Positions 1 through 8,881 of a DNA stretch of 64,000 nucleotides are shown here, in pieces. The notes beneath the pieces were generated by a model, which saw nothing but the letters and a program-made list of their open reading frames with translations, did no database searches and was not told where the DNA came from. Both the position numbers and the translations under genes were made by a program. Each line of letters opens with the position of its first letter. Position 1 is the first letter of the stretch. Where the stretch lies: assembly GCF_026547205.1 (NCBI RefSeq), contig NZ_CP106877.1, positions 1,390,771 to 1,454,770 on the forward strand. The letters are read 5' to 3'. This DNA is from Fervidibacillus halotolerans. GTDB lineage: Bacteria; Bacillota; Bacilli; Bacillales; Caldibacillaceae.

Positions 1-482
1 GAACCAGGTTTTTTAATTCCCCTCATCGTCATACACATATGTTCGGCTTCTAAAATAACGATCGCTCCATGGGGATTTAATTTTTCCATAATCGCATCGA
101 CAATTGTTTTCGTAATTCGTTCTTGCAATTGAGGCCTTTTTGATACAACTTCAACAGCCCGAGCCAATTTACTTAAACCAACTACCCTTCCGTCCTTAGG
201 CATGTATGCAACATGGGCATGGCCGAAAAAGGGAACGAGGTGATGCTCGCACATGGAATAAAAGGGTATATCTTTCACGAGAACAATTTCCTCATGGTCC
301 TCGTGGAAAATCGTTTCAAAATATTCTTTAGGATCTTTGTCTAGTCCGGCAAACATCTCCTCATACATTTTCGCGACCCGTTTCGGGGTATCGATTAATC
401 CTTCTCTATTCGGATCTTCACCAATTGCCTCCAAAATCATTCGAACGGCTTGTTCAATTTGTTGGAGATTTGCCTCTTTCAT
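1..482 (-). CDS. folE: GTP cyclohydrolase I FolE (partial, C-terminus outside window)
   Basis: Converts GTP to 7,8-dihydroneopterin triphosphate, the first step of folate (and pterin) synthesis in the cytoplasm. The visible 160 residues include the [10 protein letters not shown] segment and the later EAEHMCM segment; C78, H81 and C150 are the expected zinc ligands of the type IA enzyme. The start at 482 follows a GGGGGAAGGAAG purine run. About 25-30 C-terminal residues are missing because the window begins inside the gene. It lies downstream of hup in the same orientation, the B. subtilis hbs-mtrA(folE)-mtrB order, so mtrB (TRAP) may follow outside the window. Identification is firm. Confidence 0.96.
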   Translation of the reverse strand, partial: MKEANLQQIEQAVRMILEAIGEDPNREGLIDTPKRVAKMYEEMFAGLDKDPKEYFETIFHEDHEEIVLVKDIPFYSMCEHHLVPFFGHAHVAYMPKDGRVVGLSKLARAVEVVSKRPQLQERITKTIVDAIMEKLNPHGAIVILEAEHMCMTMRGIKKPG

Positions 483-721
483 TCTTCCTTCCCCCTGTAT
501 TTCAAACTAAGGAAATCAAATTCCTATTTTATATCTATTTCATATTAGCACACCTTTTCTAATAGTAGCAAAAAAGAAAACTGAAATCGAGAAAGAATTC
601 GTCAATTTTGATGGAAATGAATGAAAAAAATCTGGATGGATTCATTTTTTCTACCGAACCGGGAAAACCGATGTTGAACTTCGTAGGAACCATAGGGGCG
701 ATTTGCCTAGGAAAGAAGACA

Positions 722-756
722 ATAAAGGGGGGAAGCAAAATGGTCGCCTCCCCCCC
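722..756 (-). terminator. Rho-independent terminator of hup
   Basis: A ten-base-pair stem beginning with six G-C pairs (727-736 with 746-755), followed on the minus strand by TTTATT. It lies about 20 bases behind the hup stop codon. Confidence 0.8.
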
Positions 757-775
757 ACATATGGATAGTATGTAA

Positions 776-1048
776 TTATTTTACAGCCTCTTTTAATGCT
801 TTACCTGGTTTGAAAGCAGGAACTTTACTTGCTGCAATTTCAATTTCTTCACCGGTTTGAGGATTTCTACCTTTTCGAGCAGCACGTTCCCGAACTTCAA
901 AGTTTCCAAAACCGATTAGTTGTACTTTTTCTCCATTTTTCAAAGCATTTAAAATCGAATCAAACACTGCTTCCACAGCTTTCGTAGCGTCTTTTTTGGA
1001 AAGATCAGCAGCTTCTGCCACTTGATTTACCAATTCTGTCTTGTTCAT
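776..1048 (-). CDS. hup: DNA-binding protein HU
   Basis: Small basic histone-like protein that bends and compacts chromosomal DNA. At 90 residues it matches the usual HU length, and it carries the family signature [18 protein letters not shown] with the beta-arm that enters the minor groove. The start at 1048 (MNKTELV) is chosen over an upstream in-frame start because GGAGGTGAAAGGC lies directly in front of it. It sits between spoIVA and folE exactly as hbs does in B. subtilis. A candidate extended -10 element (TGTGATAAT, 1169-1177) would give a leader of about 115 bases. Confidence 0.97.
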   Translation of the reverse strand: MNKTELVNQVAEAADLSKKDATKAVEAVFDSILNALKNGEKVQLIGFGNFEVRERAARKGRNPQTGEEIEIAASKVPAFKPGKALKEAVK

Positions 1049-1448
1049 GCCTTTCACCTCCTCCCAATGGAAAGGTTGCGCAATAATATTGCATACTAAC
1101 ATCCAAATCTTTGTTCTAGTGAAAATTTCCTATAATGGAAAGATAAACAAGAACAATTCTGTAAAAAGATTATCACAATCGATATCTTATAGCAAGATAA
1201 AAACGAAATTTAAATAAAAACTTTTTCTCCATTTTAATTCTAAAGAATCATCTCCCTTTAAGGGAAAACTAAAATGATTGTATATTTTAATAAAGATGGT
1301 ATATTGATATGGTATGTTTGGTTGAATCTACCTACTTTCTTCCCATTTTATACGCATTTTAAACACGAAAGACGTACTTTTTCATCGAATGACTGATTCA
1401 ATATCTCCATTCATGAAAAAAAGACCCGAATTTCATGGGTCCTTATGT
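1049..1448. other. Intergenic region: hup leader/promoter and spoIVA terminator
   Basis: No gene is seen here. On the minus strand the stretch holds a possible extended -10 promoter for hup (TGTGATAAT at 1169-1177, without a convincing -35) and the spoIVA terminator near its right end. The remainder is AT-rich without recognisable repeats. Confidence 0.5.
1413..1441 (-). terminator. Terminator of spoIVA
   Basis: GACCC paired with GGGTC across a nine-base loop, then TTTTTTT on the minus strand, just behind the spoIVA stop. Confidence 0.7.
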
Positions 1449-2927
1449 TTATAATATAATAGCAATTAAACCGCCAGAACCTTCGTTAATAATTCTTTCC
1501 AACGTTTCCTTTAATTTATAACGGGCATTTTCCGGCATTAATGCTAGTTTTGCTTGGATGCCTTCCCGAACGATGGAATTTAAATTACGTCCAAAAATAT
1601 CCGAATTCCAAATCGAAAGGGGGTCGTCTTCAAAATCTTGCATCAAGTAGCGAACTAATTCCTCGCTTTGTTTTTCCGTACCGATAATCGGGGCAAATTC
1701 ACTTTCTACATCAACTTTAATCATATGAATCGATGGAGCTACCGCCTTTAAACGCACACCGAATCGGGACCCTTGTCGAATGATTTCCGGTTCATCCAAA
1801 CTCATATCTTCGATGGACGGTGCAGCGATTCCATATCCGGTTTGTTTTACCATTTTTAATGCTTCTGCCACTTGGTCGTATTCCCGCTTTGCATGGGCGA
1901 AATCTTGCATTAATTCTAGCAGATGATCCTTACCTCGAATTTCTACACCGACGATTTCCTTTAACACTCGATCGTATAGCTCATCGGGTGCATACAGGTC
2001 GATCTCCGCCACCCCTTGACCCATTTCCATTCCAGCCAATCCTGCTCTTTCGATAAAATCATAATCGGAAAAGGATTGAACGACTCGATCCACATCTCGC
2101 AAACGTTTAATATCTTTAACCGTTTCTTTTACCGCTTCTTGATAGTTTTCCCGAAGCCAATGATCTTCCTTTAACACCATTACCCAACTCGGTAAATTCA
2201 CATTGACTTCCAACACAGGGAATTCATACAATGCTTCTCTAAGGACGTTATACACATCCCCTTCCCTCATGTTTTCTACGCTAATCGCTAACACCGGAAT
2301 ATCGTATTTTTCTTGCAGTTCCGTTCTGAGAGCTTCCGTGTCCCGATGGAAAGGTTTCGTCGTATTAATAATCATGATGAACGGTTTTCCAACTTCCTTT
2401 AATTCATTCACAATTCTTTCTTCTGCTTCGACATAATTCTCCCTTCCAATTTCTCCGATCGATCCATCTGTCGTAATGACCACTCCAATGGTTGAATGTT
2501 CTTGAATAACTTTCCTTGTACCGATCTCCGAAGCTTCTTGGAAAGGGATCGGTTCTTCATACCATGGTGTATGGACCATCCTCGGACCGTTTTCATCCTC
2601 GTACCCCTTCGCTTCACGAACAGCATACCCGACACAATCGACCAGTCGCACATTTACATGTAAACCTTCCTCTACTCGAACGGTAACGGCTTGATTCGGT
2701 ACGAATTTCGGTTCTGTTGTCATAATCGTTTTTCCTGCAGCGCTTTGGGGAAGTTCATCTAAAGCACGTGCCCGATCCGCCTCATTTTCAATATTAGGAA
2801 GTACGACTAATTCCATAAATTTTTTAATAAAGGAGGACTTCCCCGTCCGAACTGCACCGACAACACCGATATAAACATCGCCGCCTGTCCGTTCAGCAAT
2901 ATCTTTAAAAATATCAACCTTTTCCAA
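1449..2927 (-). CDS. spoIVA: Stage IV sporulation protein A (spore coat base ATPase)
   Basis: Mother-cell ATPase that polymerises on the outer forespore membrane and forms the platform on which the coat is built; also needed for cortex formation. 492 residues, the family length. The N-terminal Walker A loop GAVRTGKS lies at 24-31, and the C-terminus ends in the conserved GGLIAIIL used for SpoVM/membrane contact. Similarity to B. subtilis SpoIVA, as I recall it, runs end to end. The start is TTG at 2927 behind GGGAGGGG. Neighbours yphF-yphE-gpsA upstream and hup downstream match B. subtilis. The gene is expected to be transcribed by sigma-E, but I could not assign a clear promoter. Confidence 0.98.
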   Translation of the reverse strand: MEKVDIFKDIAERTGGDVYIGVVGAVRTGKSSFIKKFMELVVLPNIENEADRARALDELPQSAAGKTIMTTEPKFVPNQAVTVRVEEGLHVNVRLVDCVGYAVREAKGYEDENGPRMVHTPWYEEPIPFQEASEIGTRKVIQEHSTIGVVITTDGSIGEIGRENYVEAEERIVNELKEVGKPFIMIINTTKPFHRDTEALRTELQEKYDIPVLAISVENMREGDVYNVLREALYEFPVLEVNVNLPSWVMVLKEDHWLRENYQEAVKETVKDIKRLRDVDRVVQSFSDYDFIERAGLAGMEMGQGVAEIDLYAPDELYDRVLKEIVGVEIRGKDHLLELMQDFAHAKREYDQVAEALKMVKQTGYGIAAPSIEDMSLDEPEIIRQGSRFGVRLKAVAPSIHMIKVDVESEFAPIIGTEKQSEELVRYLMQDFEDDPLSIWNSDIFGRNLNSIVREGIQAKLALMPENARYKLKETLERIINEGSGGLIAIIL

Positions 2928-3087
2928 AAAATCCCCTCCCGTTCGTCTATTACTGGGAAATTCATACCTTTTCCTATTGTTGACAGTATAAGTTTATGAT
3001 GTTGTCCACTAGGCTTATGACAAATATTTATATTCTTTTCCTTTTAACCCCCTCTATTACAAAGATCATGGATTAAAAGTCTCTCGA

Positions 3088-3132
3088 ATAAAAAAACCCT
3101 TCTCCTAAACTATATTTTTTAGGAAAAGGGTT
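3088..3132 (-). terminator. Terminator of yphF
   Basis: Long stem AACCCTT..TCCTAAA against TTTAGGA..AAGGGTT, followed by TTTTTTTATT on the minus strand. Confidence 0.85.
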
Positions 3133-3136
3133 ATGA

Positions 3137-3850
3137 CTAATTTTCAAATTTTTTCTCAAAAAAAATGGGTTCTCCTTCCTCATTAACGGTATATGGAAGG
3201 GAATATGCGGGAACGAAAATCGACCCTTCTGTCAATATCCAACGAATATCCTCGTTTTCTTTAAAATCCGTTTGATCCATTTCTTTCAAGCGGACGAGTA
3301 AATCCCCTGTATAATCGAGGAAAAGATCTCCGCGACCGTTGATTACAAAGGGAAGTTGTTGTCCGGTAAAAGGACTTACAATAAAAGGATCTTCATGATA
3401 GCCTAGTTTTGAAAAATCTAACGTGAATACATCCGCTGCTAATTGTTCTTTATACGGAGGATATTTTTTCGTGGACAACCGTAATTGTATTTCACGAATC
3501 TTCTCTACAATATGTAAATCGAAAATTTTTACTTTTGGATCGGTTTCAGCGTCAATGATTACGTATTGAAATATACCGCCATTTTCATAAGCATTTTTAG
3601 GAATTTCCGATAAATATTGTGGCACAATTCGTCGAAAATCGATTAAATATTTGATATATAAATCCGTATCTGCATCCTTCGTCTTAATAGGTAAAATACC
3701 ATCGTTTTCCTTTTGAAAAGCAATAACGGCATCCTGTACCCGTTTGACCTCCGTTTCATCAGGAAATTTCGTCGATGGATCTTTCGGATATAAGCAACCC
3801 GTTAATAAAAGAGTGAAAACTCCAATTAAGACGAATAAACGAATGTTCAA
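3137..3850 (-). CDS. yphF: YphF-like lipoprotein of unknown function
   Basis: 237 residues with a lipoprotein signal: hydrophobic segment 3-17 ending in LLTGC, so Cys19 should be lipidated after signal peptidase II cleavage. The rest is soluble, rich in charged residues, and contains no catalytic motif that I recognise. Position (between spoIVA and yphE) and length match B. subtilis YphF. The start is taken as TTG at 3850 behind GGGGTG; a nearer ATG is out of frame. The conserved place next to spoIVA suggests, but does not prove, an envelope role connected with sporulation. Confidence 0.85.
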   Translation of the reverse strand: MNIRLFVLIGVFTLLLTGCLYPKDPSTKFPDETEVKRVQDAVIAFQKENDGILPIKTKDADTDLYIKYLIDFRRIVPQYLSEIPKNAYENGGIFQYVIIDAETDPKVKIFDLHIVEKIREIQLRLSTKKYPPYKEQLAADVFTLDFSKLGYHEDPFIVSPFTGQQLPFVINGRGDLFLDYTGDLLVRLKEMDQTDFKENEDIRWILTEGSIFVPAYSLPYTVNEEGEPIFFEKKFEN

Positions 3851-3864
3851 TTCATCTCACACCC

Positions 3865-4068
3865 CTATTCCGTCGTCGGACCAGAAAAGACAACTAAAAT
3901 CATAATCACTCCAGCATAAATCATAAAACCGTATGCGATAATTGCCGTAATCACTTTCAAAAAACGCCTTTTTATTTTGTAACGACTAATGACAATGAAC
4001 AAAACGGATAAAAACATCATACCGATCCCAATCAATGATATCCACATTTTCATTAAAGCTGGCGACAT
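3865..4068 (-). CDS. yphE: DUF2768 small membrane protein YphE
   Basis: A 67-residue protein with two transmembrane helices (about 6-27 and 36-58) separated by a short basic loop (RYKIKRRF). Length, the MSPAL start and position between gpsA and yphF match B. subtilis YphE (DUF2768), whose role is unknown. Two adjacent ATG codons (4071 and 4068) follow GGGGGA; the second is better spaced. The next gene, yphF, begins 14 bases downstream, so the two are probably co-transcribed. Confidence 0.85.
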   Translation of the reverse strand: MSPALMKMWISLIGIGMMFLSVLFIVISRYKIKRRFLKVITAIIAYGFMIYAGVIMILVVFSGPTTE

Positions 4069-4071
4069 CAT

Positions 4072-4439
4072 GCATCCCCCTTTTTTGACCGAATTCAAGC
4101 AAATATTCAAAATACGATTCTTTTATCCTCATTATTCTAAATTTTCCCCGATGTTCATTCTACCATAAATTTCGTTGACTGTAAGTTTAAAAGAAAATTC
4201 GATGTCCTCGTTAAATTTTTTGGAAAAAGGTACGTTAAAAAAAACTGAAGGAAAGCGGGCGCTCACAACTTCCCTTCAGCATCGAACGATTTTTACCCAA
4301 CCCCGGTTCTATGATTTTTCATAGTAGTTTATGCAAAAAAAGAACGTACCGCATCATCGACTGCCTATTTCCTACAAATTGAATGTTTACACTCAAGTCC
4401 ATTTTTCAAAGGAAGGCAGAAACGAACGACAAATATACC
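4072..4439. other. Intergenic region between gpsA and yphE
   Basis: No gene. It holds the gpsA terminator (4237-4280) and the upstream region of yphE. No repeat or riboswitch was recognised. Confidence 0.5.
4237..4280 (-). terminator. Terminator downstream of gpsA
   Basis: CTGAAGG (4245-4251 complement) pairs with CCTTCAG (4273-4279), followed on the minus strand by TTTTTTTT. Confidence 0.75.
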
Positions 4440-5480
4440 TTATTCCGTCAAAATATTGACTAAATCGTCCATCTCCGACGTTTTCATCCGAGTCATAAGT
4501 TCATCCACTGCAACTTTCGGATTCAAATCTTCAAATAAAACTTCATACAAAATCATCGTAATCGGCATTTTCACCTTATATTTTTCCGCCATTTGTCGAG
4601 CGGCTTTCGTCGTCCGGACCCCTTCAACCGCTTGACCTAATTTTTGGAGAATATCTTCAAGCTTTTCCCCTTTTCCGAGCATGTTTCCCGTTCGCCAGTT
4701 ACGGGAATGGACACTCGTACATGTAACGATCAAATCTCCGATTCCTGCAAGACCCGAAAAGGTTAACGGATTCGCTCCTAGTTTTGTACCTAAGCGGGCA
4801 ATTTCCGCCAATCCCCTTGTAATTAACGCAGCTTTTGCATTATCTCCATAACCTAACCCATCGGAGATCCCAGCAGCTAATGCGATAATATTTTTTAATG
4901 CACCACCGATTTCCACACCGACGATATCCGGATTCGTATACACTCGGAAATTCGGATTCATAAATAAATCTTGAATTCGTTCCGCTTCTTTCATATTTTT
5001 GGACGTTACGACAACGGTTGTTGGATGGCGGAGACTAACTTCTTCCGCATGGGATGGTCCGGACAAGACGACGATTGCATGTAGAAGGGATTCGGGCATT
5101 TCTTCTTCGATCATTTCTGAAATTCGTTTCAATGTTTCCGGTTCAATTCCCTTTGCTACATGGACGATCGTCACTTTCTTCGTTAATACGCCTTTGAGCT
5201 TTCGGACGACTTCCCTAATCGCCTTTGTTGGAACGGCAAGGACGATGGTATCAAGCCCTTCAGTGGAAACTTGTAAATCTGAATAAGCAGTAATTTGTTC
5301 AGGTAATTCAATATTCGGAAGATAGGTTTCATTTATCCTCGTTTCGTTCATTCGTTTCACTTGATCTTGATTATAACTCCAAAGACGAACTTCATGTCCG
5401 TTATCTGCCAATACGATGGACAGGGCAGTTCCCCAGCTTCCTGCACCTAAAACGGCGATTTTTTCAATATTTTTTCCCAT
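4440..5480 (-). CDS. gpsA: NAD(P)H-dependent glycerol-3-phosphate dehydrogenase
   Basis: Reduces dihydroxyacetone phosphate to sn-glycerol-3-phosphate, the backbone of membrane phospholipids. 346 residues. The N-terminal Rossmann motif GAGSWGTA is at 12-19; the all-alpha C-terminal catalytic domain includes IGGALKNIIALAAGISDGLG with the catalytic lysine and GLAGIGDLIVTC. Follows der by 17 bases in the same direction, so the two probably form an operon as in B. subtilis (der-gpsA). Identification is certain. Confidence 0.98.
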   Translation of the reverse strand: MGKNIEKIAVLGAGSWGTALSIVLADNGHEVRLWSYNQDQVKRMNETRINETYLPNIELPEQITAYSDLQVSTEGLDTIVLAVPTKAIREVVRKLKGVLTKKVTIVHVAKGIEPETLKRISEMIEEEMPESLLHAIVVLSGPSHAEEVSLRHPTTVVVTSKNMKEAERIQDLFMNPNFRVYTNPDIVGVEIGGALKNIIALAAGISDGLGYGDNAKAALITRGLAEIARLGTKLGANPLTFSGLAGIGDLIVTCTSVHSRNWRTGNMLGKGEKLEDILQKLGQAVEGVRTTKAARQMAEKYKVKMPITMILYEVLFEDLNPKVAVDELMTRMKTSEMDDLVNILTE

Positions 5481-5497
5481 GTTTTCTCACCCTTTAC

Positions 5498-6808
5498 TCA
5501 TTTTCTCGTCCTAGCGATTAATTTTATTGGTGTTCCAACGAATCCAAATGCATCCCGTATGCGATTTTCTAAAAAACGTTCGTAAGAAAAATGCATAAGT
5601 TCCGGATCATTTACGAAAATAACAAACGTTGGAGGCTTCACAGAAACTTGAGTCGCATAAAAGATTTTCAATCGGGTACCGTGATCGGTCGGGGTCGGAT
5701 TCATCGCCACCGCATCCATAATCACATCATTTAACACATTTGTTTGTACGCGTAAAGCATGGTTTTCATTTACAAGTTTAATCGTCGGTAATAAAGTTTG
5801 AACTCGTTTTTTCGTTTTAGCAGAGACAAAAACGATCGGTGCATAATCTAAAAATAAAAATTCATTACGAATCATTTTTTCGAATTCATTCATCGTCTTT
5901 TCGTCTTTTTCGATTGCATCCCATTTGTTGACGACGATAATGATTCCCCTGCCGGCTTCGTGGGCATAACCAGCGATCCGTTTATCTTGCTCAATAATCC
6001 CTTCCTCCGCGTTGATGACGACTAATACAACGTCCGATCTTTCAATGGCTCTTAACGCCCGTAACACCGAATATTTTTCTATACTCTCATAGACTTTCCC
6101 TTTTTTTCGAATCCCTGCAGTATCGATGATTATATATTTTTCCCCATCATATGTATACGGAGTATCGATCGCATCTCGAGTTGTTCCAGCTATATCGCTA
6201 ACGATAACCCGGTCTTCCCCTAATAAAGCATTGACAAGGGAGGATTTTCCGACATTTGGACGACCAACGAAGGAAAATTTGATCGTATCCTCTTCTTGAT
6301 CCTCATCGTTTTTGTTTGGAAACCGTTTTACCACTTCATCTAACAGGTCACCGAGACCAAGGCTATGGGTTCCTGATACCGGTATGGGATCTCCAAAGCC
6401 TAATGCATAAAAATCATAAATCTGTTGGCGCATATCCGGATTATCGATTTTATTTACAGCAAGGACGACCGGTTTTTTCGAACGATATAAGATTTTTGCT
6501 ACTTCCTCATCTAAAGTGGTCAACCCATCTCTACCACTGGTTACCATAACGATGCAATCTGCTTCATCGATTGCAATTTCTGCTTGAACACGGATTTGTT
6601 CAAGGAATGGTTCATCGTCAATAACGATTCCACCGGTATCGATTATATTAAACGTATGATTCAACCATTCCGCTTTTCCGTAAATTCTGTCCCTCGTTAC
6701 CCCTGGGACATCTTCCTCTATGGCGATCCGTTCTCCGACAATCTTATTGAAAATGGTTGATTTCCCCACATTTGGTCGACCGACGATGGCAACAGTCGGT
6801 AAAGTCAT
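5498..6808 (-). CDS. der: Ribosome-assembly GTPase Der (EngA)
   Basis: Double-GTPase needed for maturation of the 50S ribosomal subunit. Two G domains, each with GRPNVGKS (first at 10-17, second near 182), each followed by DTAG/DTGG and NK(I/W)D motifs, then a KH-like C-terminal domain ending RARK-like (IARTRK). 436 residues, the family length. The start at 6808 ([10 protein letters not shown]) is preferred over an in-frame start 15 bases upstream because GAGGTG stands 8 bases before it and the homologues begin there. Upstream lies an 11-bp direct repeat (6872-6900). Confidence 0.98.
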   Translation of the reverse strand: MTLPTVAIVGRPNVGKSTIFNKIVGERIAIEEDVPGVTRDRIYGKAEWLNHTFNIIDTGGIVIDDEPFLEQIRVQAEIAIDEADCIVMVTSGRDGLTTLDEEVAKILYRSKKPVVLAVNKIDNPDMRQQIYDFYALGFGDPIPVSGTHSLGLGDLLDEVVKRFPNKNDEDQEEDTIKFSFVGRPNVGKSSLVNALLGEDRVIVSDIAGTTRDAIDTPYTYDGEKYIIIDTAGIRKKGKVYESIEKYSVLRALRAIERSDVVLVVINAEEGIIEQDKRIAGYAHEAGRGIIIVVNKWDAIEKDEKTMNEFEKMIRNEFLFLDYAPIVFVSAKTKKRVQTLLPTIKLVNENHALRVQTNVLNDVIMDAVAMNPTPTDHGTRLKIFYATQVSVKPPTFVIFVNDPELMHFSYERFLENRIRDAFGFVGTPIKLIARTRK

Positions 6809-6871
6809 AAACAAACACCTCATTTTTTTATGTATTAATTTATGTTTTGTCTAATTTCCCCTTTTTTAAAT

Positions 6872-6900
6872 GAATCAATGCATGTAAACGAATCAATGCA
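6872..6900. repeat. 11-bp direct repeat upstream of der
   Basis: GAATCAATGCA occurs at 6872-6882 and again at 6890-6900, 18 bases apart, in the der upstream region. Function unknown; could be chance. Confidence 0.6.
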
Positions 6901-7071
6901 ACAGATGGACAATGATTATACTTTTTTTTTAAGGTAAAAGGAAATGGGGAACTTTTGTTAACTATAAAATAAAGAAAGGAAATTGTCGACCCTCTCCTTC
7001 CCCATTAGTATACACAAATTTGTCCGGTACAGGTAGAGATTGTTATATATACACAATTGAATTTTAAACAT

Positions 7072-7257
7072 TTAGTGCTTCACGATAATCATGACATCAT
7101 CGGTTAATAAATGGGCAATTCCATCTAAAATCGCCTCTAAATTGACAGCGACCCGCTTCATTTCCCGTTCATTTTCACAATAAAAAACCCATGAGCCAGC
7201 AGGTACTTTCGATGGATTGGTCGTAATCACAGCAAGAATCAGCTTTTCAATTTCCAC
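7072..7257 (-). CDS. Small YIEGIA-associated (capping complex) protein
   Basis: A 61-residue soluble protein (MEIEKLILAVITTNPSKVP..) that starts with GTG at 7257 behind AAGGAGG and follows the YIEGIA gene by two bases. Its size and fixed place correspond to what public annotation calls the capping complex subunit for YIEGIA (a small protein in the B. subtilis yphB neighbourhood). The biochemical role is not known to me. Tight coupling to the membrane gene indicates a partner protein. There is no signal peptide or membrane segment. Confidence 0.8.
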   Translation of the reverse strand: MEIEKLILAVITTNPSKVPAGSWVFYCENEREMKRVAVNLEAILDGIAHLLTDDVMIIVKH

Positions 7258-7259
7258 GA

Positions 7260-8141
7260 TTACCCTCCTTCTTTTTTCCGTTTTGTCGGGAGTCGGATCG
7301 CATTTTCTAAAGTCGGGGTACTTCCAATGATTTCAATCGCTTTTTTAATATTTCTTTCTTGAGGCAATATAAAAACGGCTACCCGACCATCATTTAAATC
7401 CCGTTTTGCAAGTGGAACGAAAGCGGGCGTTCCGGAATCCCGATATACGCCTAACGCTGTCGATACATCATGTAAAATAGCCTGCCGCTGTCCTAAATTT
7501 GCAATGGTCATACGAGCGTTAAAACTTTTCGGTTTTAAAATAAATCCCATACCATATTTTAATACTTCCTCCCTTCTTTCCTTTAAACCGATATTCATAA
7601 TGTATATATTATCTACGTATAATCCCTCCCGCTCAAAGTGGGGTTGCACATAAACGATGTCCACAATATCCTTTAATTTTCCGCCATCCATTAAAATCCG
7701 AGAAAGAATTAAGCAAAGAATGAAGATAAAGATCGAAAAACCGATTGGAAGAAACATATAGGATAAGGTGGTGATGATCGATGTAAAGATAACTAAGTAA
7801 TTTCTACTTTCAAAGGCGATTGCGATTCCTTCGATATATGTATTTCCCCTGGAAACGAGTTCATATTGATCCAACTGTTCCAACGTATTCCGTTCCATAT
7901 TTCGCACTTCTCGAAATTGGGATGCTGCCAATGTTAAAAAAGTAATGGCTGTTATATTTTCCTCAATAAGGGCAGGTACTGCAATCGCCCCTAAGGCAGA
8001 TGCGATAAATCCGAGGGCTAGATGGATGATTTTTCCATGTAGGTAGGTAGGATATTGCCGATAATCCGTCCGTAACATAATGATTCTCGCAATGAGACCA
8101 CTTCCTATGCCGAATAAAACGGGATACATATAATCGCTCAT
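7260..8141 (-). CDS. yphB: YIEGIA-domain membrane protein (YphB family)
   Basis: 293-residue membrane protein carrying the eponymous YIEGIA motif at 102-107. Hydrophobic segments near 5-22, 38-58 and 112-148 point to several transmembrane helices; the C-terminal half is soluble. The family is confined to spore formers, and the B. subtilis member lies in the same place upstream of der; a sporulation or spore-envelope role is inferred from that distribution. ATG at 8141 is preceded by GGAAGGGAGAG and overlaps the end of yphA, so translation of the trio yphA-yphB-capping gene is likely coupled. Confidence 0.85.
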   Translation of the reverse strand: MSDYMYPVLFGIGSGLIARIIMLRTDYRQYPTYLHGKIIHLALGFIASALGAIAVPALIEENITAITFLTLAASQFREVRNMERNTLEQLDQYELVSRGNTYIEGIAIAFESRNYLVIFTSIITTLSYMFLPIGFSIFIFILCLILSRILMDGGKLKDIVDIVYVQPHFEREGLYVDNIYIMNIGLKERREEVLKYGMGFILKPKSFNARMTIANLGQRQAILHDVSTALGVYRDSGTPAFVPLAKRDLNDGRVAVFILPQERNIKKAIEIIGSTPTLENAIRLPTKRKKEGG

Positions 8142-8740
8142 ATAAATGGTCTCTCCCTTCCTTTCGACTCATGGTGTTGAAAAGAATGGCGCAAATATTC
8201 CACACCACTCCATATAGATGTAAAGAGAAGGCCCAATACGAGGGAATCGAAAAAGGACAATGAACCGATTGGATAATCGATCGACCTCCTTTGTAAAAGG
8301 GCTGCATAAATGAACTCCCCTTGAAAAAAGCTGTTTATTACTGCGAAAATCCGATCTTTCAAGTGTGAAAATAAAAGGATTGCCAAAAAAGCAAAGGATC
8401 CGGCTTGCATCCATGTTTTCTCAAAAATTAACCAAACTGGATCAATTAAGGACAATATATGAAACGTTGCAACAGCAATCGTCATGATTAAGATTCTAAA
8501 ACTTTTATTCAGTAAGGATGAAAAAGAGAGATTAGTAAAGGCGGCAAAACTTATCATCCAAAGAAAAAGTGATGCGTAAGAAATACGATATTGGAAAAAT
8601 TGAACCGAATAGGCGGATAAAATCATCGTAATAAGCGAAATGAGAGCTAAAGGAAAACGATACGGATTTTTTTTATTCAAAATAAACGTTGAGAAAATCC
8701 ACGTGGACCAAGTGAACCAAAAAAAGATGAATCCTTCCAA
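8138..8740 (-). CDS. yphA: YphA-like polytopic membrane protein
   Basis: About 200 residues, almost entirely hydrophobic, with five or six predicted helices and no recognisable catalytic motif. I place the start at TTG 8740 (MEGFIFFWFTW), because AGGAGG lies nine bases before it; an in-frame TTG 51 bases upstream has no ribosome site. This gives the length of B. subtilis YphA (about 199). It begins the yphA-yphB-capping operon. Function unknown; co-occurrence with YIEGIA suggests a sporulation-membrane role. Confidence 0.75.
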   Translation of the reverse strand: MEGFIFFWFTWSTWIFSTFILNKKNPYRFPLALISLITMILSAYSVQFFQYRISYASLFLWMISFAAFTNLSFSSLLNKSFRILIMTIAVATFHILSLIDPVWLIFEKTWMQAGSFAFLAILLFSHLKDRIFAVINSFFQGEFIYAALLQRRSIDYPIGSLSFFDSLVLGLLFTSIWSGVEYLRHSFQHHESKGRERPFI

Positions 8741-8814
8741 AGAACTTGCACCTCCTATTGTTACCAGTATGAACAAAATTATGTTTTTCAAAACAGGGAA
8801 AAAAAGCAGTTTTT

Positions 8815-8847
8815 ACGAAAAAAAGACTTGCATCCATTATGCAAGTC
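8815..8847 (-). terminator. Terminator of ypfD
   Basis: Perfect nine-base-pair stem (8825-8833 with 8839-8847, loop of five) followed by TTTTTTT on the minus strand. Confidence 0.9.
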
Positions 8848-8881
8848 CTAAAAATCGATTCATTTTTCCTAATTCCTATCA

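Noticed and set aside
600..640. ATGAAT/ATTCAT inverted repeat with T-run between folE and hup
   Set aside because: Six-pair AT-rich stem, no plus-strand gene to terminate; too weak.
2928..3060. Sigma-E promoter for spoIVA
   Set aside because: Several -10-like pieces (for example TTATACTGT) but none with an acceptable -35 at the right distance.
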